A stretch of DNA of 64,000 nucleotides from assembly GCF_001956695.1 (NCBI RefSeq), contig NZ_CP019070.1, positions 2,046,001 to 2,110,000 on the forward strand, in the 5' to 3' direction. The notes beneath the pieces were generated by a model. It ran no database searches. It was not told the DNA's origin and saw only the letters and a program-made list of their open reading frames with translations. Below, in pieces: positions 1 through 14,500 of this stretch. The first letter of the stretch is position 1; each line of letters opens with the position of its first letter. A program made the translations under genes and the position numbers. Source of the stretch: Poseidonibacter parvus. GTDB lineage: Bacteria > Campylobacterota > Campylobacteria > Campylobacterales > Arcobacteraceae.

Positions 1-2520
1 TGCATTTATTGTATTTATATCTGCAACACTTACACTTCCACTTACATCTACTGCTAAACTTCCATCTGTTACTGTTGTGATTGTTGAATCTGTTGCTAGT
101 ACATCTTTTACATCTGTTGCATTACCAGTTAATTTTGTAATTACTGTTGCATTTATTGCTATTCCTGTTTTTGAATCGATTGTTTTTAAATCTGATGCTG
201 ATGTATCTGCCGCTGCCATATTTACTGTGATGTCATCATTATCATCTGTTGATAATCCAGTTAATGTTCCAGCAACCCCTGTATTTGCTGTTGCAGTTAC
301 TACTCCACTTGTTGAAGATATTGTATTTATATCTGTTACTGAAATATCTCCACCTGTTATTGTTACATCTTCATCTCCATCTAACAATACTAAACCTGTT
401 ACTACATCTGTAATTGTTCCATCATCTTGTGTTACTTCTTCAATTGTTGATACTGTAAAGTTATTAACTTTTGCATTTAAATTAACTAAATCACTCGCAT
501 TTACACTTGTATCTGTTGTTGTAAATGTTATTACATCATCTACGCCTACATCTACATCTGTAATTGCATCTAATGTTGCTTTTACTGCTCCTGCTGTGAT
601 TGTTGCTGTTACTACTCCACTTGTATCTCCAGCTATATCATTTATTACTGAAGCTGCTACTGTATCATCTACATTTATTGCTTTTGTTCCAAGTCCTGTT
701 ATTGTTCCTGCTGTATTTGCAGCTAGTGCTGTCTGTATAGATGTTGCTGTTCCTGTTAATTCAGTAATACTGCCTGCATCTACTGCAACACCTGTTGCAC
801 CGTTAATTATATTTATATTTGCAGCATCTGTACTTGCTGCTTCTAATTCAACTGTAATCATATCTGTATTACTTGTTGTTAATCCTGCTAACGTTGTTGC
901 ATTTCCTGTATCTACTGTTCCTACTGTTACTACACCTGTTGCAGAGTCTGCATTTATTGTATTTATATCTGCAACACTTACACTTCCACTTACATCTACT
1001 GCTAAACTTCCATCTGTTACTGTTGTGATTGTTGAATCTGTTGCTAGTACATCTTTTACATCTGTTGCATTACCAGTTAATTTTGTAATTACTGTTGCAT
1101 TTATTGCTATTCCTGTTTTTGAATCGATTGTTTTTAAATCTGATGCTGATGTATCTGCCGCTGCCATATTTACTGTGATGTCATCATTATCATCTGTTGA
1201 TAATCCAGTTAATGTTCCAGCAACCCCTGTATTTGCTGTTGCAGTTACTACTCCACTTGTTGAAGATATTGTATTTATATCTGTTACTGAAATATCTCCA
1301 CCTGTTATTGTTACATCTTCATCTCCATCTAACAATACTAAACCTGTTACTACATCTGTAATTGTTCCATCATCTTGTGTTACTTCTTCAATTGTTGATA
1401 CTGTAAAGTTATTAACTTTTGCATTTAAATTAACTAAATCACTCGCATTTACACTTGTATCTGTTGTTGTAAATGTTATTACATCATCTACGCCTACATC
1501 TACATCTGTAATTGCATCTAATGTTGCTTTTACTGCTCCTGCTGTGATTGTTGCTGTTACTACTCCACTTGTATCTCCAGCTATATCATTTATTACTGAA
1601 GCTGCTACTGTATCATCTACATTTATTGCTTTTGTTCCAAGTCCTGTTATTGTTCCTGCTGTATTTGCAGCTAGTGCTGTCTGTATAGATGTTGCTGTTC
1701 CTGTTAATTCAGTAATACTGCCTGCATCTACTGCAACACCTGTTGCACCGTTAATTATATTTATATTTGCAGCATCTGTACTTGCTGCTTCTAATTCAAC
1801 TGTAATCATATCTGTATTACTTGTTGTTAATCCTGCTAACGTTGTTGCATTTCCTGTATCTACTGTTCCTACTGTTACTACACCTGTTGCAGAGTCTGCA
1901 TTTATTGTATTTATATCTGCAACACTTACACTTCCACTTACATCTACTGCTAAACTTCCATCTGTTACTGTTGTGATTGTTGAATCTGTTGCTAGTACAT
2001 CTTTTACATCTGTTGCATTACCAGTTAATTTTGTAATTACTGTTGCATTTATTGCTATTCCTGTTTTTGAATCGATTGTTTTTAAATCTGATGCTGATGT
2101 ATCTGCCGCTGCCATATTTACTGTGATGTCATCATTATCATCTGTTGATAATCCAGTTAATGTTCCAGCAACCCCTGTATTTGCTGTTGCAGTTACTACT
2201 CCACTTGTTGAAGATATTGTATTTATATCTGTTACTGAAATATCTCCACCTGTTATTGTTACATCTTCATCTCCATCTAACAATACTAAACCTGTTACTA
2301 CATCTGTAATTGTTCCATCATCTTGTGTTACTTCTTCAATTGTTGATACTGTAAAGTTATTAACTTTTGCATTTAAATTAACTAAATCACTCGCATTTAC
2401 ACTTGTATCTGTTGTTGTAAATGTTATTACATCATCTACGCCTACATCTACATCTGTAATTGCATCTAATGTTGCTTTTACTGCTCCTGCTGTGATTGTT
2501 GCTGTTACTACTCCACTTGT
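1..2520 (-). repeat. 948-bp (316-residue) tandem repeat, 2.66 copies visible
   Basis: The copies are 1-948, 949-1896 and 1897-2520. They look identical wherever I compared them, and the third stops matching at 2521. The unit is 316 codons, so the frame is kept. Each unit contains shorter internal repeats that begin with motifs such as SGVVTAT and carry DxxT-type turns, typical of beta-strand repeat modules in very large surface proteins. The first base of the window falls inside a unit, so the array probably extends further left. Confidence 0.93.
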
Positions 2521-5500
2521 TGCGTTTGCTATTGTGTTTGTATCACTTGCACTAATAGCTCCTGTTATTGTTACAGCTTCTGTTCCGCCAGTTATTGTTA
2601 AGGCTTGTGTAACAGTTGTGGCATTTGCTCCAATATTAGTAGCATTTTCTGTTATTAAATCAATTGTATCTACATTAAAGTTATCTACTTTTACTTTTAA
2701 ATCAACTATATCTGAAGCATCTGCACTTGGATCATTTGTTGTAAATGTTATATCATCACTTGCATTTACATTTGTTATTGTTGCTAATGTTGTATCGACT
2801 GCTCCTGTTGTAATAGTTGCAGTTAAAGTTCCACTAATAGCAGTAGCAACATCATCTACATCACTAGCATCTACATTTGTATCAGTTAATGTAATATTTC
2901 CTGCACCACTTAAATTAGAAGTTTTACTATCTAATTTATCAAAAGTTGTAGTTAAAGTAACACTTGAATCAACTAAAATACTTGAATTACCAAAATCTCC
3001 ATCAAAAGTAGAATCAGCTGTGAACTCAACTGTAGTATCAGATTCTATTGAATCATCTAACAGTGTTGCAAAATCAGTACTACTATTTGTACTAACTTCT
3101 ATTGTTGCTGTTCCACTTCCTGTAATAGAAGTTGCCGTTGTAGCTTGTGTTTCAGTTAATGTTACATCACCACTTACATTTATTACATCAATATTACCTG
3201 TACCATGAATATCATGTGATGTTAAATCTACTGTTGTTATTACATCTAATTGAACACTTCCTGTTCCTGTTTTATTAAATGTAATATTATCAAAGTCATG
3301 GTCATTTTCATCAGAAGTTGTTTCTATAATTAAAGTTCCACCATTTAAAATCTGAATTTCAAAATCTTCATCATCTAAGTTTGTCGCACTTAAAGTTGCT
3401 GTTTCATTTTCAGGAACAATAATTGTTTCAAAATTAAGTAGTGTAACTCCAGATAAATCAACTGTTCCACTTAAACTTAATGTATCAGTTCCTGCTCCTG
3501 CATCTAGAGTTGTTACATTTGAACTTCCAGTATAATTAAATGTATCATCTCCACTTCCTGTAATAATATGCTCTACATTTGAAAGAGTATCAATAGCACT
3601 TGTGTCATCTATAGTTATATCATTTGTACCATTAATATCAACAGTAACAGCCGTTGTCATTGTAGTATAATCAATTTTATCCGTATCGCCTAAACCATCA
3701 AAAGAAATACCACTTACATCAGTTGTATTTAAAGTATCAGCTTGTGAAGAACCAATAAAGTTTTCAAAACTTTCAAAAGTATCTGTACCAATATTTGAAC
3801 CTGATGTAGTACCATTTTTATTTGTTGTATCTGTTAAATCAATAATTACACTACTTGTTGCTTGAGATACATCTAAGGTATCACTTCCTGCTCCACCTAG
3901 TAAACTATTATTGTAAATATCACCTTGAACGTTATCATTTCCATTACCCATTTTTACATGTTCAATATTTGAAATAGTATCACTAAGATCTGTTGCCGTA
4001 GCAGTTCCTGCTGTTAGATTAATTGTTACATCAGTAGATGATAAATCAGAATAATCTATCCAATCTCCAGTAGTTTCGCTAGATTCTCCTCCATCAATAG
4101 TATTTGTTCCAATACCACCATAAAGTCTGTCATTTCCTGCTCCACCTTGAAGGTCATCATCTCCTGCATTACCAGTTAAGATGTCATCTCCTGCATTTCC
4201 TATAAGTGTATTATTATTTGAATCACCAGTGATTAAATCAGCTGAGCTAGTTCCAGTAAGGTTTTCAATATTTGTTAAAGTATCTGTTCCATCAATAGTA
4301 ACAGTTGCAGCTCCATCTACTAATGTTACATTTAATGGTCCAGTTGCCGTACTATAATCAACAGTATCGCTATCATCTGCTCCACCATCAATAGTATCAT
4401 CTCCCGCACTAGTAATGAAAATATCATTTCCTGCGTCACCATACATAACATCTGCACCAACTCCACCATCTATATAGTCATCATTATCTCCACCATGAAG
4501 TTCATCATCTCCGTCTAAACCATAAATAAAGTCTGCTCCACCTTGACCATAAATAGTATTACCAATACTTGTACTCGTATCTCCTGTTAAAGTATCCCCT
4601 GAAGCACTTCCTACAATATTCTCAAAATTAGAAATTGTATCTGTACCAATATTTACCCCTGTAGAAACTGCTGTTTCTAAGTTTACAGTAACTCCTGAAG
4701 TCGAAGAAGAATAAACTAAAGTATCAATATCTAATCCACCATCTAAGATATCATCTCCTGTTCCACCTTCAACTATATCATCACCAGCACCTAATGTTAA
4801 TTCATCATCTCCACCTAAACCTTGAATATAATCATTACCAGCACCACTATCAATAGTATTATTCTCTCCATCAGCTTTAATATAATCATCTTTATCGCTT
4901 CCATCAATATTCTCAATATCATAAAACTTAGTTGAATTACTTGCCCCTGAAGAAATAAACTCGATATTATTATCAGTTGTCATATCAACTGTATTTTCAT
5001 ATGTAGCTGGACTAGAATCTGGGTTAATTAAAATGTCACTATTTGCATCATTTACTGTACCATCAACATTACTGCTTAAGATTATTTTATCTGCATCACC
5101 ATCACCACCATAAATATAATCAGAATCTCCAGATTCATTTGTAGTAACAGTAAAAGTATCATCACCATCTAAACCATAAAGAATATTTGTAACTCCATCT
5201 TCTCCAATAATTACATCATCTAATGATGTTGCTGTAATATTTTCTACATTTGTAATTGTTTGATCATTTGCAAATGCATCAGTACTTGTATTACTTCCTA
5301 AATCAACAACAACACCTTGTGTTCCTTCTTTAAAAATAACAGTATCTTCTGCTGCTCCACCATCTATAGTATCAGTACCTTCTTCATCATGAATAGTATC
5401 TTCTCCAGAATCTCCTGATAAGTTATTCGTTCCAGCTCCACCCCAAATAGTATCATCATTATCACCAGCATCAATATCATCATCACCAGCTTCACCATAT

Positions 5501-8500
5501 AATCTATCATCTCCAGAAGAACCAGCAATAACATCATCTCCAATTCCACCGTATATTAAATCATTATCAGATCCACCATTTAAGGTATCATTTCCATCCA
5601 TTCCAAGAAGTGTATCTGCTCCTTCATTTCCATTTACTGTATTATTTGCATTATCTCCCACAAATACATCAGCAACATTACTTAATGAAAATCTTTCAAA
5701 ATCAGCTGTTCCATCATCTTCTTGATAAATAAGATCAGTATCTCCTCTTGAGTCAGTAACACTAAAGAAAGTATAATCTCCATCGCTAAGTGTTTTTAAA
5801 CCACTTATTGTTACTGTTTGTGTTGTACTAGTTACAGAAGTATCTGCTGTTCCATCATCATTTGTATCAATATTCGCATCTTGTAAAATAATATTAGTAC
5901 TTGACCCAGTAGAATATCCTCGATAATCTAGAATATCTTCTCCTACTCCACCAATTAAAGTATCATTTCCATCACCAGCATATGCCCTATCAGCACCATC
6001 ACCTAAGTCATATACATCATTTCCATTTCTACCTAAAACTGTATCATTTCCATCATACATAATAAATGTGTTATCACCTGTAGTTCCCCAAGCAGATTCA
6101 TTTCTTGCAGAACTATCTCTTCCTGATACATTTTCAAAATTATGTAAATTATCTGTACTAGAATTTAAATCTACTGTAGAAATATATGCATATTTTAAGC
6201 TTAGCCAGTCACCATTAGTTTCACCACCAGTTCCACCATCTAAGTAATCTGTTCCTGTACTTGATAAGTAAATTGTATCGTCACCTTCTTCACCATATAA
6301 AGTATCATTAGCAGCATCATCACCTCTTATAATATCATCTTGATTTGAACCTAATACTTGATCAATATTAGTTAAAGTATCAATATTCCCATATCCATCA
6401 TTATTTACTCTATTATTTGTTAAATCTACATCAATTTTATTTACTGTATCATCAAATGCAGCATCACCCCAAGTATTATCAAAAGCTATAGTATCAATAC
6501 CTGTATCTCCACCATTAATAATATCTGCACCATCTCCACCGTATAAAGTATCATTATCTTCGCCACCATCTAACTCATCAACACCAGCTCCACCGATTAA
6601 TGTATCTTCACCTGTTCCACCATATAAAGTATCAGTTCCACCATTACCATCTAGAGTATCACCTCCACCATGTCCAAAAATAGTGTTAGTATCATCATCT
6701 CCACTTAATGTATCACCATAAACTGAAGTACCAATAATATTCTCAATATCTGTAATAGAAGATAATTCTTCGTTTCCATATCCATCTTCATTTACTGATG
6801 ATGTAGATAAATCAACATCAACACTAGCTTCTACATCAAAGAAACTAATTGAATCATCGTCAGCTCCACCATCATAAGTATCAATACCATCGCCACCTAT
6901 TAATATATCAATACCATCATTACCAAGAAGATGATCATTACCATCTCCTCCATTTAATTCATCGTTACCTTCATTACCATCAAGAGTATTATTAAGACTA
7001 TCTCCTGTTAAACTATCATTTTCTATTGTTCCAAATAGGTTTTCTATATTTGAAATATTTGTTCCATTTACAACTACATCAATTCCAGAAGTAAATGTTC
7101 GATAATCTAACCAATCTCCTCCTCCACTACCTGAATTATGATTCCCTCCATCAATAATATCTGTACCAGAAGTTGCAAATATAGTATCGTCACCTTCTCC
7201 TGATTTTATATTATTAGAAGAAGCATTTCCTTTAATTGTATCTCCATATTCTGAACCTATAATATTTGATATAGATACAACTTGGTCTTGCCCATCAAAT
7301 CCATCTTGTACAACTTCAACAGAATTTACAGTATCATTACCATCTTCATCTTTAGCATCTAAATAAACCTCAACAGCTTTTAAAGCATCATTGAAATCTA
7401 AAGTATCAGTTCCTGTTCCACCATCTATTTCATCATCACCAGCTTGTCCACTAATAGTATCATTTCCACTTCCACCATAAATAGTATCATTTCCAATACC
7501 ACCATAAATGCTATCATTATTTGATTGCCCATATAAAGTGTCACTATAATCAGCTCCAGCTAAAGTATTAATAGAATCATTAAATCCATAAATTGTATCA
7601 GTACTTGCAGAACCTTTTAAAATCTCGATGTGGTCTTCTAAAGTATCTATATTACTTCCTATAGTTACTGTTCCAAAATCTCCATCTACTCCACTTCCAA
7701 GGTTTGCAATAATTTTTGAGCTAGTAATTTGTTCGTAAGTTAAAGTATCACTATCATCTCCACCTGTAATAAGATTACTTCCTACTCCAGAATAAATAAT
7801 ATCATTTCCAATTCCAGCATCTATAGAATCATTTCCTTCACCAGCACTTTTATTGATAGTATCAACACCATCTCCACCACTAATGCTATCATCTCCAACA
7901 GCACCATCAAGAATGTCATCACCTGTTCCACCTTCAATAGTATCAGTTTCTGATCCTCCTAAAATAGAATCATTATCTGCTTCACCTTGAAGTAAGTTAC
8001 TTCCTGCGATACCTGTAATTGTATCATTACCATCTCCACCTATTAAAGTATTAGCCTCACTACTTCCTCTTAATTGGTCATCACCGTTAGTACCTAAAAC
8101 AATTTCAATACTTTTTACTACATCAATAACCGCAACAGATGAATTTTGATATCCATCATCAGTTACTTGTTCTAAACCTAAATCAACAATAACTCTATTT
8201 TCATCTGCATTTGCGACATCAATAGTACTAAAATCTAAAGTATCCGTTCCATCTCCACCTATAAATGTATCAACTCCTTTTGAAGCATAGAAAGTATCAT
8301 TTCCTTTATAACCATCTAAAACATTTATTTCAGTGAAGTCATCACTTCCTTTAAGAGTATCAATATTTTTAGTACCTTTAACATTTTCTATTCCAAATAA
8401 ATTATCAGCATTTGTAGTAGTTACACTATCTTTAACTTGCTCTGCACTTAATGATAAATCTGCATTAATAGCAGTTGTGTCTGTGATATAACTATAATCA

Positions 8501-11500
8501 GCAGTATCGATTCCACTGTCAATATGAGTAGAACCATCATATGTTCCACCATAAATATAATCTCCATCTAAGCCACCTAAAATAGTGTCATTATCTCCTT
8601 GACCTTGTAGAACATCTGCTCCTAATCCACCGCTTAATAAGTCATTTCCACCATTTCCAGAAATTGAATTTATATTTTCATCACCTATTAAAGTATCTGC
8701 AAGATTTGAACCTATTACATCTTGAATATCATATAATTTATCTGTTCCTTCACCAACAGCAGTTTGAGTGCTAAGTGTTGTTGAAGATTCTTCAGATAAC
8801 TCAATTGTACTATCTGAAGAAGAAAGATTTAATGAGATTATATTTGAAGCATTCGAATAATCAACAACATCTCTACTAGAATCTTCACTTAATATATTTT
8901 CTTCATTACCATAAATATAATCATCTCCTGAACCACCTGAGAATATATCTGCTCCTGTTTGCCCAATAAGAATATCACTTCCAGCTCCACCTTTGATAAT
9001 ATCATCATTAGCTCCACCATCAAGTAAATTATTTTCATCATCACCTGTAATATCATCAGCATAGTCTGTACCAGTAATATTTTCTATACCTGTAACAAAC
9101 TCTTTATTATCAAATCCATCATTTTGTACTCTATATGTACTTTCTGTATCCAATGTTTGTGTAGTTGATAAATCAACAATTATTCCTTCTGTACCATCAC
9201 TAAAATCTATAGTATCAGATGTTCCTTCTCCACCATCAATATAATCTTGTCCATCTAAACCTTTCAAGATGTCGTTTTCAGCTCCACCAAATAATGTATT
9301 TGAATATTCATCTCCTGAGATATTATCAGACCTATTAGTTCCTATAACATTTTCAATATCTCTTAAAGTATCAACTTTAGAGTTTGAAGAAGCAGTTCCA
9401 GATTTTGAACCATCATCATTAGTATCTAAATCAACTGTTACACCATAAGCTAAATCTGAGAAATCAGCTGTATCTTCATCAGCTCCACCGTCAATAACAT
9501 CTGCATCTTCTCCACCTCGGATTGTATCATTACCGGCACCTGTTTCAATAATATTAGCTTGTGCATCTCCATAAATTGTATCAGCACCATCTCCTGTTAA
9601 AATATTTTCAACACCATCTAAAAACTCTTTGTTTCCATATCCGTCATTTTCAATCTTATATGTATCTTCACTTCCATCTGTTTGAGATTTTGTCATATCA
9701 ACAATTACAGTTCCACTAGCATCTGTGAAATTAACAGTATCTGTTCCATTTCCACCTATTAATTTATCAGAACCTTCTCCACCTACAAGATAATCATTAC
9801 CATTTCCACCATCTAAAGTATTGTCACCTGTATTTCCTAATATATAATCAGCTTTATTTGAACCTACAATATTTTCTATATTAGTAATAGTATCTGTTCC
9901 AAATTCGTTATGAATATATTGGCCATTATTATCATTTAAATCTACTGAAATACCTGTAATTGCTTGTGTATTATATATTCTACTATCATCATTAACATCT
10001 ATTGAACTATAATCTAAAGTATCTGATGTTCCATCTATAGTTCCGCCATCTCCATCAATAGTATCATCACCTTCTCCAGCGTAAATATAATCATTTCCAT
10101 CTCCACCTTCAACAACATCGTTTCCAGCTAACTCAGAGATAGTGTCATCACCTTCACTACCTAATAAAGTGTTTTCACCATCTGATCCTGTTAATGTATC
10201 TTTACCTACACCACCTGTAATATTTTCAATTCCAGAATAAATATCTATACCAATATCTGTACCTGTAGCATTTGTAGAAACATTTGCAATAATATCAGAA
10301 GCTACACCAGTATAATCAGCAGTATCACTACCTGAACCACCTATAAACTGGTCATTACCTGCACCACCGAAGAATGTATCATCTCCAGCATTACCAGTTA
10401 AAGTATCTTCACCAGCTCCACCATCAAGAATATCATTTCCAGTTCCACCATATAACTTATCTGAATCATCTCCACCAATTATTGAATCATTTCCAGCTCT
10501 TCCGTAAATAGTATCAGCACCAGTTCCACCATCTAATATTTCATATACAGTAGAATTTTCATCATTATCACTATTATCTCCACCATCAATATAATCGTCA
10601 CCTGCACCACCAGATATTTCATCTGTTCCATCATTTCCAAATAGTGTATTATTATTTAAATCACCTGTAATAGTATCAACAAAATTTGTACCTGTGATAT
10701 TTTCTATATTTACAATAGTATGATTATTTGCATTTGCATCTAAATTAACTTGAGCAATAGTTGCATCATTTAATGTAACATTTACACCTGCTGTTATACC
10801 TGTAACTAAACTATAATCAACTGTATCTGTGTCATCTCCACCATCTATTTCATCACCTGTAAAATCTAATAATTCTGTACCTGTAAAAGTTTCATTACCA
10901 GCATCTCCAAATAACTTATCAGCTCCAAGTCCACCTGTGATTTGATCATCATTATCTCCACCTTTAATATAATCATCACCAGCTCCACCATCTAAAATAT
11001 CAGCCCCTGACATTCCAAATAATGTATTTTCATCACTATCACCAGTAATATTATCAGCAACAGTACTTCCTATAACATTTTCAATATTACTGATTGTATC
11101 ATCAAATGTAGTATCAGCTATATCAACTGTAGTATCTACTCCACCATTTAAGGTTACTGTAATAGCATCGTTTCTTGAACTATAATCAATAGTATCACCT
11201 TTTGATTCTGTTCCATTTACATCACTCTCTCCACCATCTATTACATTTGAAACTGTACTTGAAGTTACAAAAGAGTCATCATATGAAGATCCTACAATAT
11301 TTTCTATAGTTGTTAATGTATCTACACTTCCACCATTTTCACTTGCAGTTCCAGCTTCTAAATCTACATCAACTCCAGATGTATTATCATAGTCATATCG
11401 TACTTCATCAATACCATCTCCACCTTCAAAAGTGTTTACTAAAGAACTACCTGTGAATACATCATCACCTGAAGTTCCAATAATATTATTAATTGTATTA

Positions 11501-14500
11501 ATAGTATCATTATCTCCACTTGCTAAAGTTACAGTTGAATCTCCACTTGCTAATAGTGTAGCTGTAACACTATTTGAAGTATCAGTTATAACGCTATAAT
11601 CAATTGTATCACTACCAGTTCCACCTGTAATAGTATCAATTCCATCATTTGCGCTTGTAGCAATAAATGTATCTGAACCTTCATTTCCTACTAGAGTATC
11701 TGAACCTTCATCTCCATAAATTACATCATCTCCAATTCCACCATCAATTGAGTCATTTTCAGTTCCACCATGAAGTTCATCATCATCAGCTCCACCTAAA
11801 AGTGTATCAGCTTCTGCTCCACCGTATAATGTATCATTACCACCTTGTCCACTTAGTGTATTTACATCATCATTTCCAGTAATTACATCTTTTTCTAAAT
11901 CAGAGCCAATAATATTTTCTATTCCATATAAACTGTCTGTTCCTTGATCAGCACTAGTTGCAGTTCCTTGAGCATTTCCATTTGCTAAGTTTACAGTCAT
12001 ACCTTTAATTGCTTGAGTATAATCAACTGTATCAATACCACTATCTGCTGAAGCATCACCACCATAAACAATGTCAGTTTTATTATCAGCTTGTTCAAAT
12101 GTGATTACATCATCTCCATCTCCTGAATAAATTGTATCTGCACCTAAACCACCATTTATATCATCAGCTCCATCTCCACCATAAATAATATCATCATCAT
12201 TTTCACCTTTGATAATATCTGCGCCGTCTTCTCCATAAATAGTATCTTTACCTGATCCACCAATTAGTTCATCAGTTCCATCTCCACCATAGATTTTATC
12301 ATCACCTTCTTTTCCATCGATATAGTCATTACCAGATGATGTTGCATCTGCTTGATCATTTCCACCATAAAGGAAATCAGCACCTTCTTGACCATAAACT
12401 GAATCATCTCCACCCATTCCTTGAATAGTATTAACACTTGAATTTCCAGTTAAATCATCATTTTGTTCGGTACCTGTAATATTTTCAACTTCTTCTAAAG
12501 TATGAGAATATGAACCAATATTAACAGTTGCTGTACTACCAGTTCCAAAGTCAATTGTTACACCACTTGACGTAATACCATTATAATTAATTGTATCAGA
12601 TCCATCTCCACCTATGATAACATCATTACCAGTGTCACTAATATCATTTTCATCAACAATAAATATATCATCACCATCTCCACCATCAAGTTTATCAGCA
12701 CCTTCTAAACCTTGAAGAATATCATTACCATCATTCCCACTTAATGTATTTGATGAATCACTACCTGTTAAGGTATCATCATTTGCAGTAGCTGAAATAT
12801 TTTCAATTGCATATAACTTATCTGTATAAACAGTTGAATTATCACTATTAAGACGTACTTGTGCACTTGTATAATCATTTCCATCATTTAAAGTATTACT
12901 TAAATTTACTACTAAATTATTATCTGTGTTAATACTATTACTATAATCAGCTGTATCACCTGTTGTATGAGAATCAGTATGAGTCCCACTTGTAACATTT
13001 CCACCATAAAGGAAATCATCACCAAGAGAACTTATAAATGTATCATTACCATCTCCACCTTCTAATGAATTTACTTGAGAACTTCCTGTAATTTCATCAT
13101 TTAAATCTCCACCGATTACATTTTCAATAGAAACTAAAGTATCACTATCATTTGAATCAACTGTTGCAGTTCCTGCTTCTAAATCAACACTTACAGCTTT
13201 TGATGTAAGATAAGAATAAGACACTGTATCAAACTCTACTGAGCTTTCAGTTTCACCTTTTTTAAATCCATAAATAGTATCAATACCATCTCCACCAGAT
13301 AAAGTATCAGTTCCCGCTCCACCTTGAATTACATTTTCTTGAGCATTAGCAATAATAGTATCAGTTCCCGCTCCACCAATAATATTCTCAATACCTTTTA
13401 CAATATCGTTATTTCCAGTTGTTCCTGCAATATTAACTTCCCAAGAGTCATTTCCGCCACTTCCATCAAAATCATGTGTTGCAACTTGACTTAAATCTAC
13501 TTCAATATTATTAGAAGAAGTAAGTACTGAATAATCTAAAGTGTCATTTCCTGTATCTGCATCAATATAATCAGCTCCATCTGTAGCGCTTGAAGCAATA
13601 ATTGTATCATCACCACTTCCTGCTAATACAGTATCATCACCTTCTCTAGCTTCAATTTCATCATTTCCACTTTGAGAATCAATAACATTTGTTGAAGAAT
13701 TAGCATAAATAATATCACCTGTAAAGTTAGAACCTATAATATTTTCAATTCCATATAATTCATCAATACCTTGCCCATCATCACCTGTAGAACCAACAAG
13801 TTTACCTTCTATCGTCCCATCAACAGCTAATCCACCAGCAGCAGCTAAATCTAAATCTATTGTAAGTGATTCTAAGGCATTTGTATAATCAACAGTATCA
13901 ATATCTAATGCATCATCTACATGAGTAGTTCCATCAAATGTTCCTCCATAGATTTTATCATTTCCTAAACTTCCAGTTAAATAATCATCTCCTTCATTTC
14001 CTTGAAGAGTATCATCACCAGCTCCACCAAGTAAACTATCATTACCTAAACCACCAAGAAGGATATCTTTTCCATCTTCACCTGATAATACATCATCTCC
14101 AGCATTACCTACAAGCGAATTATTTTGAACATCACCTTGTATACTATCATTATCAGCAGTACCTTTTATATGTTCTACATTTAATATTGTATCTGTTCCT
14201 GTTTGTCCATTTACAGTAACAGTAGTTTCATTTGCACTATCAAGTGTAACTTCAATACCTTTTGTTGATTCAATACCATCATCTTCTATAACAGAATAAT
14301 CTGCCCAATCTGCTGTACCTACACCACCATCAAAATAATCTGCACCATCATCTACATTCTCAATAGAATCATCATTATTAGTATCTGTTCCTGCTATAAA
14401 AGTGTCATTTCCTGCTCCACCTTCAAAAGAGTTTGTTGAGTCAGAACCAATAAAAGTATCGTCTTTTGTAGAACCAATTGCATTTTCTACTGAAATAATA

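Noticed and set aside
1..2520. Possible CRISPR-like or non-coding satellite array
   Set aside because: The unit is 948 bp without short palindromic repeats or spacers, and every unit is an open coding frame on the minus strand.
77..3208. Plus-strand open frame of 1,043 codons opposite the tandem repeats
   Set aside because: It is antisense to the giant gene. Its openness follows from the repeat composition, since one stop-free unit copied in frame stays stop-free. It has no ribosome site and low-complexity Val/Ser/Thr content.
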